Shown here: piece by piece, positions 24,924-33,158 of the stretch
How positions within the stretch are numbered: position 1 is the first letter of the stretch
Layout: each line of letters begins with the position of its first letter
Source: an uncultured Desulfovibrio sp.
GTDB lineage: Bacteria > Desulfobacterota > Desulfovibrionia > Desulfovibrionales > Desulfovibrionaceae
Length of the DNA stretch: 51,790 nucleotides
Assembly: GCA_944327285.1 (NCBI GenBank)
Contig: CALVHG010000012.1
Location: forward strand, 1-51,790
Direction of reading: 5' to 3'
Made by a program: the position numbers and the translations under genes
Notes under the pieces: model-generated
The model's database searches: none
What the model saw: the letters and a program-made list of their open reading frames with translations, nothing else
What the model was told of the DNA's origin: nothing

Positions 24924-25925
24924 ATGAGCGCAAACAAAGGTCTTGGTCGGGGTCTGGAAGTCCTCTGGGGCGGCAATGTCGCAACGGAAAAAAGCGAGGG
25001 ACAAAACAACCTCATTGCCATTGATGCCATCTCGCCCAATCCGTCCCAGCCGCGCCGACACTTTGACGAGGAAGCCCTTAAGGAACTGGCGGAGTCCATC
25101 CGCGCCCAGGGTATCCTCCAGCCTCTTCTTGTACGTCCCGACGGTTCCGGCAATTATCAGATCGTTGCCGGGGAACGCCGCTGGCGGGCCGCCCGCATGG
25201 CGAACCTTTCCAAGGTCCCCGTCGTCATCCGCGAGATGAGCGACAAGGAAGTCATGGCCGCGGCCCTGATTGAAAACCTTCAGCGCGAAGACCTCAACGC
25301 TATCGAAGAAGCGCAGGCCCTCAAGGAATTGCGCGACGCGCTCAACATTACCCAGGAAGAGCTGGCCAAGCGTCTTGGCAAGAGCCGCCCGGCTATTGCC
25401 AACGCCATGCGCCTGCTCCAGCTCAGCGAAAGCGCGCAGGAAGACGTGCGCTATGGCCGCATGAGCGCCGGCCATGCCCGCTGCCTGCTCTCCCTTCAGG
25501 GGCCCGAAGCTCAGGAGGCCGCCGAAATCCTCCGGCGTTGCATTGTCGAAGACGGCATCACCGTGCGCGAAGCGGAAGAAGCCGTGGAGTGCTGGAAAAA
25601 AACTGGCTGGCTCCCCGAATACATGCTCAACAAAGGAATGGAAAACGACCCCATTCCTCAGCCTGAAGCGCCGGTCAAGCCCACGCGCAAAAAAAGCACG
25701 GCTATGAAGCTGCTGCAACGCATGCTGAATGAAGAGCTCTGCAAAACCAGCGTCAGCGGCGACGCTACCAGCGGCCGCATCACCCTCCGCTACAACTCTC
25801 CCGAAGAATTGCAGACCATTCTTCAGCGCCTCGGCGTCTCCCTGCCCGAAGAAAACAGCGAAGAAGCCCCTTCGGAACCCGCCGCCCCCGCGACAGCTGA
25901 AGAAGCAGCTACGGAGCCCGCATAG
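24924..25925 (+). CDS. parB: Chromosome partitioning protein ParB
   Basis: A 333-residue CTP-dependent DNA clamp that loads at parS. The N-terminal domain has IAIDAISPNPSQPRRHF and the CTP-binding GERRWRAARMA; the helix-turn-helix region has TQEELAKRLGKSRPAIANAMRLL; the C-terminal part (about 255-315) is the dimerisation domain, followed by an acidic Pro/Ala/Glu tail. The start at 24924 has CAGGGAG upstream, six codons inside the open frame. Together with parA and the parS-like site the segregation system is complete. Confidence 0.95.
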   Translation: MSANKGLGRGLEVLWGGNVATEKSEGQNNLIAIDAISPNPSQPRRHFDEEALKELAESIRAQGILQPLLVRPDGSGNYQIVAGERRWRAARMANLSKVPVVIREMSDKEVMAAALIENLQREDLNAIEEAQALKELRDALNITQEELAKRLGKSRPAIANAMRLLQLSESAQEDVRYGRMSAGHARCLLSLQGPEAQEAAEILRRCIVEDGITVREAEEAVECWKKTGWLPEYMLNKGMENDPIPQPEAPVKPTRKKSTAMKLLQRMLNEELCKTSVSGDATSGRITLRYNSPEELQTILQRLGVSLPEENSEEAPSEPAAPATAEEAATEPA

Positions 25926-25929
25926 TTTG

Positions 25930-26112
25930 TTGGGGGGAAGGAAACCCCCTTGGCTAGCGCGCAAGGGGGTTTCCTTCCCCCCAAGCCCCCCCTCCTTCCC
26001 CCAACGCGCTTTACTCAGAAAAACAAATAGATCGGAAACGCTACCGCCTATCCTGCAACAACCGTCCCCCGGAAACACCGCAAATACGTTGCTGAACGCT
26101 GACTATCTCTAT
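25930..26112 (-). repeat. GC-rich arm/loop repeat, module C copy 2
   Basis: A perfect 23-bp stem, 25930-25952 with 25962-25984 (arms starting TTGGGGGGAAGG), loop GCTAGCGCG, then CCCCCAACGCGCTTTACTC and a region with CCGTCCCCCGGAA. It aligns on the minus strand with 9945-10139. It lies right after parB, ends at MITE copy 11, and could stop parB transcription. Confidence 0.65.
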
Positions 26113-26261
26113 TAGAGCTTTTTCAGTTTGAAACGCTGCGCGTTTCAAACCATACGGCCTGTCGTTTCGCGGGAAAAGCGCTGTTTTTCCGCTCAATTCG
26201 GGACGGGCGGCGCTGTGCCGCCGCCTCGCGTTTCACCTTTTTTCAAAGGTGAAACGCGCTA
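26113..26261 (+). mobile_element. MITE-like element, copy 11
   Basis: Forward orientation, TAGAGCTTTTTCAG to GAAACGCGCTA. On the minus strand its terminal TAG (26259-26261) is the stop codon of rsmB. The end reads GCGCTA rather than GCTCTA. Confidence 0.92.
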
Positions 26262-27647
26262 ATTTCGTTGCAGCACCGCACCGAACATCCCCTCCATAAA
26301 GGGGTGATCGTGCGGCGTCTGCAACTGTTCCAGACAGCGCAGCCCGGCGCTTTCCAGGCGTTGCACCACCTGTTCATTTTCTGCCGGGCGCAGCGTGCAG
26401 GTCATATACACAAGGCAGCGCCCCGGCAGCAGGCGCTGCGCGAGAGCAAGCGCAATATCGTATTGCAGTTGCGGAAAGTCTGCCATTCTTCCGGTATGCC
26501 GCCGAATATCCGGCCGCCGCGCCAGCACGCCAAGGCCGCTGCACGGCACGTCCGCCAGAATATTTCCCTCCCATTGCCGCACAGGCGGCCGACGCCCGTC
26601 AGCCAGCGCCAGCGGCGGCACAGTCAACTGTAATCGTTGGAAATGCTGCGGCAACTGCCGCAGTCGCTGCCACGAGGCATCGGAACAAAAGCCCACATGC
26701 GCCCCCTGCTCCGCAGCAAGTGCAGACTTGCCGCCATAGCCGCAGCAGGCGTCCCAGAGCGGGGCTTCTCCGAGCCCTGCCGTGCGCCACAAGGCGGCCA
26801 TCAGCCATTGCGAGCCTGCGGATTGTGAAGACAGCCTGCCATCGGCCATCAGAGACGCAAGAGTCTCCTCCCCCGACGCAACGGGAGCTCCTCCCGGAAA
26901 CGCGACGCCCCAGGTTCCCACGGCAAGAGCTCCCGACGCCTGCCCTTCCGCATGAAGAAGCTGCTCGCGCAGCGCTTGGGCCTGCGGACGCGCCGCATGG
27001 ACACGAAAGGCGGCCACGGGTCGCGTCTGACTGCGGCAGGCCAGCTTTTCCGCAACGTCTCTGCCGTAGGCGCGCTCCCACAACGCATACACATTTTCCG
27101 GCAACGAGAGAAAACGCGCCCGAACCGCCGGACTGTCCGCCGCTTCTCCCTGTTCCACGTAAAACGACGCTTCATGTACGGAAGTTCCCAAGCGCTGCAA
27201 TGAGCGCAAAACGCCGTTGACGAGCTTTCCCAGTCCCGGCCCGTAAACACATTGCGCCGCACTCACCGCAGTGGAAAGAACGGCGTAGGCGGGCACGCGC
27301 TCAAGAAAAATAATGCCATAGGCCGCCACGAGCAGGAGCCGTCGCAAGGCCAGGGGCAATTTTTCCGGCTGCGGCAGAAGCCGCCGCAACAGCCATTGCA
27401 AACGGATTTCCTGCCGCAATGCGCCGTAAAAATATTCCGCCGTCAGATTCCTGTCCCGCCGCTCCGTGTCCGACAGGGCAGACAGTACGCTTTCAAGCGC
27501 CTCCTGCGCCGACGAAGGCGCGGCGGCCCCATCCAGCAGGTGCAGCGCCTGCCATGCCCAGACCAGCGCCGACGGCGGCGCTTTGCGCAACTTGCCGGAA
27601 ATGACTGCGGTCTTGCGATTCCTCGAAGAAACGTTGGTGTCCGGCAT
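26259..27647 (-). CDS. rsmB: 16S rRNA m5C967 methyltransferase RsmB-like
   Basis: A 462-residue SAM-dependent RNA methyltransferase. The N-terminal NusB-like domain spans about 25-170 (RRDRNLTAEYFYGALRQ, LVAAYGIIFLERVPAYAVL). The catalytic domain has DACCGYGGKS (SAM loop), DVPCSGLGVLARRPDIRR (motif IV cysteine) and YMTCTLRPAENE (motif VI cysteine). GGGAGAA precedes the ATG. Residue PCSG then TCT carry the two conserved cysteines. A degenerate parS-like sequence lies inside the gene at 27151. The TAG stop is formed by MITE copy 11. Confidence 0.9.
   Translation of the reverse strand: MPDTNVSSRNRKTAVISGKLRKAPPSALVWAWQALHLLDGAAAPSSAQEALESVLSALSDTERRDRNLTAEYFYGALRQEIRLQWLLRRLLPQPEKLPLALRRLLLVAAYGIIFLERVPAYAVLSTAVSAAQCVYGPGLGKLVNGVLRSLQRLGTSVHEASFYVEQGEAADSPAVRARFLSLPENVYALWERAYGRDVAEKLACRSQTRPVAAFRVHAARPQAQALREQLLHAEGQASGALAVGTWGVAFPGGAPVASGEETLASLMADGRLSSQSAGSQWLMAALWRTAGLGEAPLWDACCGYGGKSALAAEQGAHVGFCSDASWQRLRQLPQHFQRLQLTVPPLALADGRRPPVRQWEGNILADVPCSGLGVLARRPDIRRHTGRMADFPQLQYDIALALAQRLLPGRCLVYMTCTLRPAENEQVVQRLESAGLRCLEQLQTPHDHPFMEGMFGAVLQRN
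27151..27166. promoter_or_regulatory. Weak parS-like site inside rsmB
   Basis: TGTTCCACGTAAAACG matches 14 of 16 bases of TGTTCCACGTGAAACA. It lies 1.2 kb from the end of parB. It may be a second ParB loading site or a chance match. Confidence 0.3.
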
Positions 27648-27730
27648 GCGGATTCTCCCTGCCTCAAATTGGAAGATTGAAAAAAAGCGTCAAACTCCGT
27701 GACAGCACGGCCTGCAAACGAACGCACCTT

Positions 27731-27877
27731 TAGAGCATTTTCAGTTTGAAACGCGTTGCGTTTCAAACCATACGGCCTGTCGTTTCGCGGAAAAAGCGCT
27801 GTTTTTCCGCTCACTTTGGGCCGGGCGCACTGTGCCACCGCCTCGCGTTTTACCTTTTTCAAAGTTGAAACGCTCCA
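27731..27877 (+). mobile_element. MITE-like element, copy 12
   Basis: Forward orientation, TAGAGCATTTTCAG to GTTGAAACGCTCCA. As in copy 3, its CTCCA end joins GGG-C/G-CTGTTAAC of a module B element, although the MITE end used is the opposite one. Confidence 0.92.
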
Positions 27878-28218
27878 GGGGCTGTTAACGAAATTTTACC
27901 AATAATTTCAATACATAAAATAAATAGGCTGTACACACGCCATTTGTCTTTGGTGGCGGAGTCGCCTCGTATTCCTGACTTTTCCCCGATAGAGCATTTT
28001 CAGTTTGAAATGCTGTGCATTTCAAACCATACGGCCTGTCGTTTCGCGGAAAAAGCGCAGTTTTTCGCTCACTTTTGGCCGGGCGCGCTGTGCCGCCGCC
28101 TCGCATTTCGCCTTTTTCAAAGTTGAAACGCTCTAAAAGCGCGCTGGGGAGGGGATGGGGGCTTGGGGGAAGGGGACCCCCTCTCGCGCTAGCAGAGGGG
28201 TTCCCCTTCCCCCAAAAA
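27876..28218 (+). repeat. Module B element, second copy, interrupted by MITE copy 13
   Basis: CAGGGGCTGTTAACG, the AT-rich stretch and GTCGCCTCGTATTCCTGACT repeat 10286-10400. The unit is then split at CCCCGATA by a MITE and resumes as AAAAGCGCGCTGGGG with arms TTGGGGGAAGGGG (28163-) and CCCCTTCCCCCAA (-28215). The inverted right end of the 10286 copy is absent. The last hairpin lies just 3' of the DUF116 gene and may end its transcript. Confidence 0.7.
27990..28135 (+). mobile_element. MITE-like element, copy 13, with identifiable empty site
   Basis: Forward orientation, 146 bp from TA to TA. Flanks CCCCGA and AAAGCGCGCTGGGG match the uninterrupted CCCCAATAAAAGCGCG at 10396-10411, so insertion duplicated the dinucleotide TA. 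The first stem is GAAATGC...GCATTTC (T-A pairs). Confidence 0.95.
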
Positions 28219-28223
28219 TAAAT

Positions 28224-29081
28224 TTAATCCGCCCCGCTTCTTTTCAGAAACGGGCCCGTACTGCCCTCTTCCGGCGGAAGATCAAGAAAATGCCGCAGGG
28301 CTGCTTCCAGCGGCCGCAGGGGAACAAGGGTATCCAGACAGGGGCCGCACGGGCGTTCATTGAGAATCCCGAAAACCGGCAGGGGGTAGCTGTCCTGAAT
28401 GCCGGACGTCAAATCCCGTTCGCAGGCAACGGCAATGATGAGACGCGGCCGCCGCTCAATGACAATGCGCCGCGCGATGGTTCCCCCTGTCGCAATGGCC
28501 ATGCTGAAACCGTACTTGTCCCGCAGATCGAGCAGCGGCCCCACCGGGCAGGCCCCGCAGCGGCGACAGAGTTCCAGCGTATGCGTCAGGCGATGCGGGC
28601 AGGCGCTGCGCTGTATACAGTGCGGCAGCAACAGCAGCAGTCTGTCGGGCGTGGTGCGCAAACCGCGCGCCAGCACGAACTCGTTGTTAACTTTGATGAA
28701 GGAACGCCGCACCTTGGCGCGATCCACGCGAACGGCCTTTGCCAGCAATTCCATAAGCGGAAAGAGCAGCCGTATGGTGACATGGCGCACGGCCTCCACT
28801 CCGGGAAAGAGACGCGCCGTGTAAATATGAAAAATAAGCGTCAGGCAAAGCCAGAACAGAGCGACAATGAGCAGGACGCCCACCGCAAGACTGATCAGAC
28901 CGAGCCAGCGGAGATGCTCTCCCGGCAGAACCCAGGGCAGCACAAGCAGAACCGCCAGCGCGCAGCCCAATACCAGACAGGACGCGGAAAGCAGACCGAG
29001 AAAAATACGCTTGCGCCCGCCGCCGTAGTGTTCGGACGGCAGCACATAGGGAGACTTGCGAAGAAAAGAGAGCTTCAGCAT
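28224..29081 (-). CDS. DUF116 domain membrane protein
   Basis: A 285-residue protein. Two membrane segments (about 27-50 and 60-85: FLGLLSASCLVLGCALAVLL and LGLISLAVGVLLIVALFW) are followed by the cytosolic DUF116 domain with clustered cysteines CPHRL, CRRCGACPVG, ACERD and RPCGPC, suggesting metal or iron-sulfur binding. The function of DUF116 is not established. The start at 29081 is the first ATG; a TTG at 29099 is in frame. The gene lies downstream of fmt, beyond a terminator hairpin. Confidence 0.85.
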   Translation of the reverse strand: MLKLSFLRKSPYVLPSEHYGGGRKRIFLGLLSASCLVLGCALAVLLVLPWVLPGEHLRWLGLISLAVGVLLIVALFWLCLTLIFHIYTARLFPGVEAVRHVTIRLLFPLMELLAKAVRVDRAKVRRSFIKVNNEFVLARGLRTTPDRLLLLLPHCIQRSACPHRLTHTLELCRRCGACPVGPLLDLRDKYGFSMAIATGGTIARRIVIERRPRLIIAVACERDLTSGIQDSYPLPVFGILNERPCGPCLDTLVPLRPLEAALRHFLDLPPEEGSTGPFLKRSGAD

Positions 29082-29170
29082 GGCTTTCAGTCCCGTCAAA
29101 GAGCTATTGCCCCTTTTTGGGGCGTAAAGGGCCCTGTAACAAAAAAAGCCCTTTTTGCGACACAGACATC

Positions 29171-29206
29171 AAAAAAGAAAAAACAGCGCCCTGAAACGGA
29201 CGCTGT
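29171..29206 (-). terminator. fmt terminator
   Basis: On the minus strand ACAGCG-N12-CGCTGT followed by TTTTTTC TTTTTT. It lies about 190 bases past the fmt stop codon, in a 313-base gap (29082-29394) that otherwise holds short GC-rich inverted repeats and no credible gene. Confidence 0.7.
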
Positions 29207-29394
29207 GACAGACTTTTTTTCAGGAAAATTTTTTGAAATACCGCGCGCACATTGTTGCGCAAGACCGGCGAACCGGCTTCCCGGCGTTCCCGCTTTCTGT
29301 GCGCAACGCACAGAAGACAAAGAACGGGAAAGTGCGCCGCGCAGTCTCTGCACTCACAAAATACGCTCCGCTGCAAGAACTTTCGGATTTGCCG

Positions 29395-30393
29395 TTACGC
29401 CGGGCGTTCGGCGCGACCGCACAGCCCCTTGCCATCGGGACGGACAAAGCCGTTGACGAAAGCGCGGGCCTCCATGTCCTTCTTGCCCTGGGGACGCACG
29501 CTCCCCAACGCATACCAGGCATCGGCGCAGGCAACGCGCAGCAAAGACCCATCCCAGAAGACGCTTCCGGGCAGAATGCGCGGCAGCGGAATGTCCCGCA
29601 GAATCTTTCCCGGTCCCAGTTGCAGGAGCTGGGCTTCCTTACCGTCAAAGTGGAAAAGGGAACGGGCGCCGGGCCAGGGCGTGACGGCCCGGATACGGGC
29701 ATCAACGGCCGCGGCAGGCGCATTCCAGTCCACATAGCCGTCCGCCTTGGAGAGCTTGGCCGCATAGGTGGCCTGCGTTTCGTCCTGCGGCGTAGCGTGA
29801 GCCGTGCCCGAAGCGAATTGATCCAGAACGGAGAGCAGGAGACGCCCGCCGGTTTCGGCCAGCGCGTCATGCAGCGTTCCGCCCGTATGCCCGGCCAGCG
29901 GCAGGGCTTCCTGCGCATAAACGGGCCCGGCATCAAGAGCCTGCACGATTTCCATAATGGAAACACCTGTTTGCGCATCATCCTCCCAATTTTCCATCAG
30001 CGCGCGCTGAATGGGAGCGGCGCCGCGATAGCGCGGCAGAAGGGACGTATGCACATTGAGCGGAGGAAAACGCGGCGTCTCAATAACGGCCCCAGGCAAC
30101 AGCAGACCGTAAGCTGCCACAAGGAGAAAATCCGGCTTATATTCCGCCAGTTTGCGGCAGGCTTCCTCATCCTTGAAGTTAAGCGGCTGCTCCACGGGCA
30201 CCCCCAGCGACTGGGCCAGAACCTTGACGGGAGAAGGAGCCAGCTTATGGCCGCGTCCGGCCGGGCGATCCGGCTGGGTATAGACGGCGACAATCCGCCC
30301 GGCTGGCCAGCCGGCCACGGCGCGAAGCACCGTGGCGGCCAGCTCAGGCGTTCCCATAAAGACTATGCGGAAGCACTCTTTCGTTTCAGCCAT
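29395..30393 (-). CDS. fmt: Methionyl-tRNA formyltransferase
   Basis: Formylates initiator methionyl-tRNA with 10-formyl-tetrahydrofolate. The 332-residue protein has FRIVFMGTPELAATVL at the start, the catalytic/formyl-folate region LNVHTSLLPRYRGAAPIQRAL with the conserved His, and GVSIMEIVQALDAGPVYAQE; the C-terminal OB-like domain follows from about residue 205. The ATG overlaps the end of def by 31 bases, a translationally coupled def-fmt pair as in many bacteria. Confidence 0.95.
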   Translation of the reverse strand: MAETKECFRIVFMGTPELAATVLRAVAGWPAGRIVAVYTQPDRPAGRGHKLAPSPVKVLAQSLGVPVEQPLNFKDEEACRKLAEYKPDFLLVAAYGLLLPGAVIETPRFPPLNVHTSLLPRYRGAAPIQRALMENWEDDAQTGVSIMEIVQALDAGPVYAQEALPLAGHTGGTLHDALAETGGRLLLSVLDQFASGTAHATPQDETQATYAAKLSKADGYVDWNAPAAAVDARIRAVTPWPGARSLFHFDGKEAQLLQLGPGKILRDIPLPRILPGSVFWDGSLLRVACADAWYALGSVRPQGKKDMEARAFVNGFVRPDGKGLCGRAERPA

Positions 30394-30890
30394 TTTTTGA
30401 CCTTGCTGTCATACAGGCTTCGCCGCAACCGGCTGATACGATCAATGAACAGCACACCGTCCAGATGATCATATTCATGTTGCACGACGATGGCGGCGAA
30501 GCCTTCCAGATCTTCGTCAATGCTGTTGCCGTCAAGATCCGTGGCCTTGAGGTGCACGGTGGAAGCGCGCTTGACGGTAGCCCGGTAGTTCATGGGGACG
30601 GAAAGGCATCCTTCCTGTTCGCTGGGGATCATGTCCTCTCCCAGCGTCAGCTCGGGATTGATCAGGACGCGCGGACGGCGCTCGCTTCCTTCCTCGCCGA
30701 TATCGGGATCCATGACGAGCATGCGGATATTGCGGCCCACCTGCGGGGCGGCCAGCCCCACGCCCGGCGCGTCATACATGGTTTCGATCATATCCGCGGC
30801 CAGCTGGCGCAGCTCGTCGGTAATTTCCGTTACGGGCTCGCATTTTTGCGCCAGACGCGGATCTGGGTAGGTAACGATCTCCAGCTTCAT
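30363..30890 (-). CDS. def: Peptide deformylase
   Basis: Removes the formyl group from nascent proteins; a Fe/Zn metallohydrolase. The 175 residues contain the three family motifs: GVGLAAPQVG (44-53 region), EGCLSVP with the metal-binding cysteine, and QHEYDHLDG with the HExxH-type ligands. It starts 4 bases after aspS ends and overlaps fmt, so aspS-def-fmt is probably one transcript. Confidence 0.96.
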   Translation of the reverse strand: MKLEIVTYPDPRLAQKCEPVTEITDELRQLAADMIETMYDAPGVGLAAPQVGRNIRMLVMDPDIGEEGSERRPRVLINPELTLGEDMIPSEQEGCLSVPMNYRATVKRASTVHLKATDLDGNSIDEDLEGFAAIVVQHEYDHLDGVLFIDRISRLRRSLYDSKVKKWLKRKSASA

Positions 30891-30894
30891 GGTC

Positions 30895-32745
30895 TTATTC
30901 CGCCGCCTTGCCGCCCTCGGCGGCCTTTTCCGTCTCGCGCAGGCGCAGCCCCAGCTCGCGCAGCTGCTTGGAAGACACGGGCGACGGCGCCTGCGTCATA
31001 AGGCAGGTGGCCTTCTGCGTCTTGGGGAAGGCAATAACGTCGCGGATGCTCTGAGCATCGGCCAGCAGCATGACCAGACGGTCAAGGCCGAAGGCCAGAC
31101 CGCCGTGCGGCGGCGCGCCCTGCTCAAGGGCGTTCAGCAGGAAGCCGAACTGTTCCTCGGCCTGCGTGGGCGTGAAGCCCAGCGCCTCGAACATACGACG
31201 CTGCACTTCGCCGGAATGAATACGGATGGAACCGCCGCCTACTTCATTGCCGTTGAGCACCATGTCATAGGCGCGGGCTTTGGCCTTGGCGGGGTCCGTC
31301 TTCATGAGTTCCATGTGACCGGGAGCGGGCGAGGTGAAGGGATGGTGGCAGGCCACGTAGCGCTTCTCTTCCTCATCGTATTCGTACAGCGGGAAGTCCG
31401 TCACCCAGAGGAAGTTGAACGTACCGGCGGGAATGAGGCCCAGACGACCGGCCAGATGCACGCGCAGGTTGCCCAGCGCGGCGTTGACCATATCGGGTTC
31501 GCCGGCCTGGAAGAACACGATATCGCCGACCTTGAGATCCAGCGCCTTCCTGATGCCTTCGCGCTCGGCCTCGGAAAGGAACTTGGCAATGGGCGACTGC
31601 CATTCGTCGGCCTTGATCTTGATCCACGCCAACCCCTGAGCGCCATAGATTTTGACGAACTCGGTATAGCCGTCAATATCCTTGCGGCTCATGGATTCGC
31701 CGCCTTCCACCTTCATGGCCTTGACCAGACGGGCCTGCGCAAAGAGCTTGAAGCCGGAACCGCGCACGATGTCGGTAATATCCACAAGCTCCATGCCGAA
31801 ACGGGTGTCGGGCTTGTCCACGCCATAGCGGCTCATGGCCTCATCCCACGTCATGCGCGGGAAAGGACGGGGCAGGTCGATGTTCATAACGTCCTTGAAG
31901 ACGCGGGCCATGAGCCCTTCGGCCATGTTCATAACCCGGTTTTCGTCCACAAAGCTCATTTCAATATCGACCTGCGTGAATTCCGGCTGACGGTCGGCCC
32001 GCAGGTCTTCGTCGCGGAAGCAGCGGACAATCTGGAAGTAACGATCCAGACCGCCCACCATGAGCAGCTGCTTGAAAAGCTGGGGCGACTGCGGCAGCGC
32101 GTAGAAGCTGCCGTTGTTCAGGCGGCTGGGCACGAGGAAGTCGCGCGCGCCTTCGGGCGTGGACTTGGTCAGAATAGGCGTTTCAACCTCGATGAAGCCG
32201 TCTTCGTCAAGCTGGCGGCGGATGGCCTGCGCCACGCGGTGACGCAGACGCAGATTGGCCTGCATGCGCGGACGGCGCAGATCAAGATAGCGCCAGGCAA
32301 GACGCAGATTTTCGCCCGCATCGGTGCGATCCTCAATGGGGAAGGGCGGCGTTTTGGACGTGTTGAGCAGCTTCCACTCATGGGCCACCACTTCGATTTC
32401 CCCGGTGGGCAGCTGAGGATTGGTCATGCCTTCAGGACGCGGACGCACCTTGCCCTTGATGGCCAGCACGTATTCGGAACGCAGGATATGGGCGTTCTCG
32501 TGCGCCGCGGGGGCAATGTCCGGGCTGAAAACAACCTGCGTCAGACCTTCACGGTCGCGCAGGTCCACGAAGATCAGACCGCCGTGGTCGCGGCGGTACT
32601 GCACCCAGCCCATGAGGCATACTTCGGCGCCGTCGTCGGCCGCCGTCAGCTGCGCGCAGGTATGCGTCCGGGTCCAGTCGCCCAGATCCTCAATAAACTT
32701 CTGATGTTCCTGTTGAATATCCTGACTTTGCGTTTCTTCGCTCAT
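30895..32745 (-). CDS. aspS: Aspartyl-tRNA synthetase
   Basis: Class II synthetase of 616 residues, the long bacterial form. The N-terminal OB anticodon domain ([26 protein letters not shown]) is followed by motif 2 ([20 protein letters not shown]), the inserted GAD domain in the middle, and motif 3 ([13 protein letters not shown]). The start at 32745 has AAAGGAC upstream; the open frame extends back through MITE copy 14, which is not coding. Whether it is the discriminating or the Asp/Asn non-discriminating type cannot be judged here. Confidence 0.96.
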   Translation of the reverse strand: MSEETQSQDIQQEHQKFIEDLGDWTRTHTCAQLTAADDGAEVCLMGWVQYRRDHGGLIFVDLRDREGLTQVVFSPDIAPAAHENAHILRSEYVLAIKGKVRPRPEGMTNPQLPTGEIEVVAHEWKLLNTSKTPPFPIEDRTDAGENLRLAWRYLDLRRPRMQANLRLRHRVAQAIRRQLDEDGFIEVETPILTKSTPEGARDFLVPSRLNNGSFYALPQSPQLFKQLLMVGGLDRYFQIVRCFRDEDLRADRQPEFTQVDIEMSFVDENRVMNMAEGLMARVFKDVMNIDLPRPFPRMTWDEAMSRYGVDKPDTRFGMELVDITDIVRGSGFKLFAQARLVKAMKVEGGESMSRKDIDGYTEFVKIYGAQGLAWIKIKADEWQSPIAKFLSEAEREGIRKALDLKVGDIVFFQAGEPDMVNAALGNLRVHLAGRLGLIPAGTFNFLWVTDFPLYEYDEEEKRYVACHHPFTSPAPGHMELMKTDPAKAKARAYDMVLNGNEVGGGSIRIHSGEVQRRMFEALGFTPTQAEEQFGFLLNALEQGAPPHGGLAFGLDRLVMLLADAQSIRDVIAFPKTQKATCLMTQAPSPVSSKQLRELGLRLRETEKAAEGGKAAE

Positions 32746-32756
32746 AGTCTGTCCTT

Positions 32757-32904
32757 TAGGGCATTTTTCGTTTGAAACGCTGCGCATTTCAAACCATACG
32801 GCCTGACACTTCACGGCAAAAACACGTTTTTTTCCGCTCACGTTGGGCCGGGCGGCGCTGTCCGCGCCTCGCGTTCTACCCTGTTCAATGGCAAAACGCT
32901 CTCG
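32757..32904 (+). mobile_element. MITE-like element, copy 14 (degenerate)
   Basis: Forward orientation, TAGGGCATTTTTCG to AAAACGCTCTC. Changes are scattered (CTGACACTTCACGG, CTGTCCGCG), so it is an older copy. Its left end abuts the aspS ribosome site (AAAGGAC on the minus strand). Confidence 0.8.
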
Positions 32905-32969
32905 TATAAAATACACGCCGTCTTGCGGGCCGTCGCTGTTTTCATCCGGGCGGCGCAGAGGGGCCGGAC

Positions 32970-33117
32970 TAGAGCATTTTCAGTTTGAAACGCTGCGCGT
33001 TTCAAACCATACGGCCTGTCGTTTCGCGGAAAAAACGCGGTTTTTCCGCTCAATTTGGGCCGGGCGGCGCTGTGCCGCCGCCTCGCGTTTCACCTTTTTC
33101 AAAGTTGAAACGCTCTA
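32970..33117 (+). mobile_element. MITE-like element, copy 15 (closest to consensus)
   Basis: Forward orientation, 148 bp, TAGAGCATTTTCAG to GTTGAAACGCTCTA. All stems are intact: GTTTGAAACG with CGTTTCAAAC, GCGGAAAAA with TTTTTCCGC, and GGCGGCGC with GCCGCC. It is the second of two copies in the hisS-aspS gap. Confidence 0.95.
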
Positions 33118-33158
33118 GCCGGCAGCGCCTGAGAGCCGCCGGAGGCTCCGTAACTGCC

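Noticed and set aside
29096..29353. An 85-codon frame between fmt and the DUF116 gene
   Set aside because: It runs through a transcription terminator, is rich in Arg, Ser and Phe, and shows no domain.
30889..32775. A 628-codon frame opposite aspS
   Set aside because: The opposite strand encodes a complete aspartyl-tRNA synthetase with all motifs.
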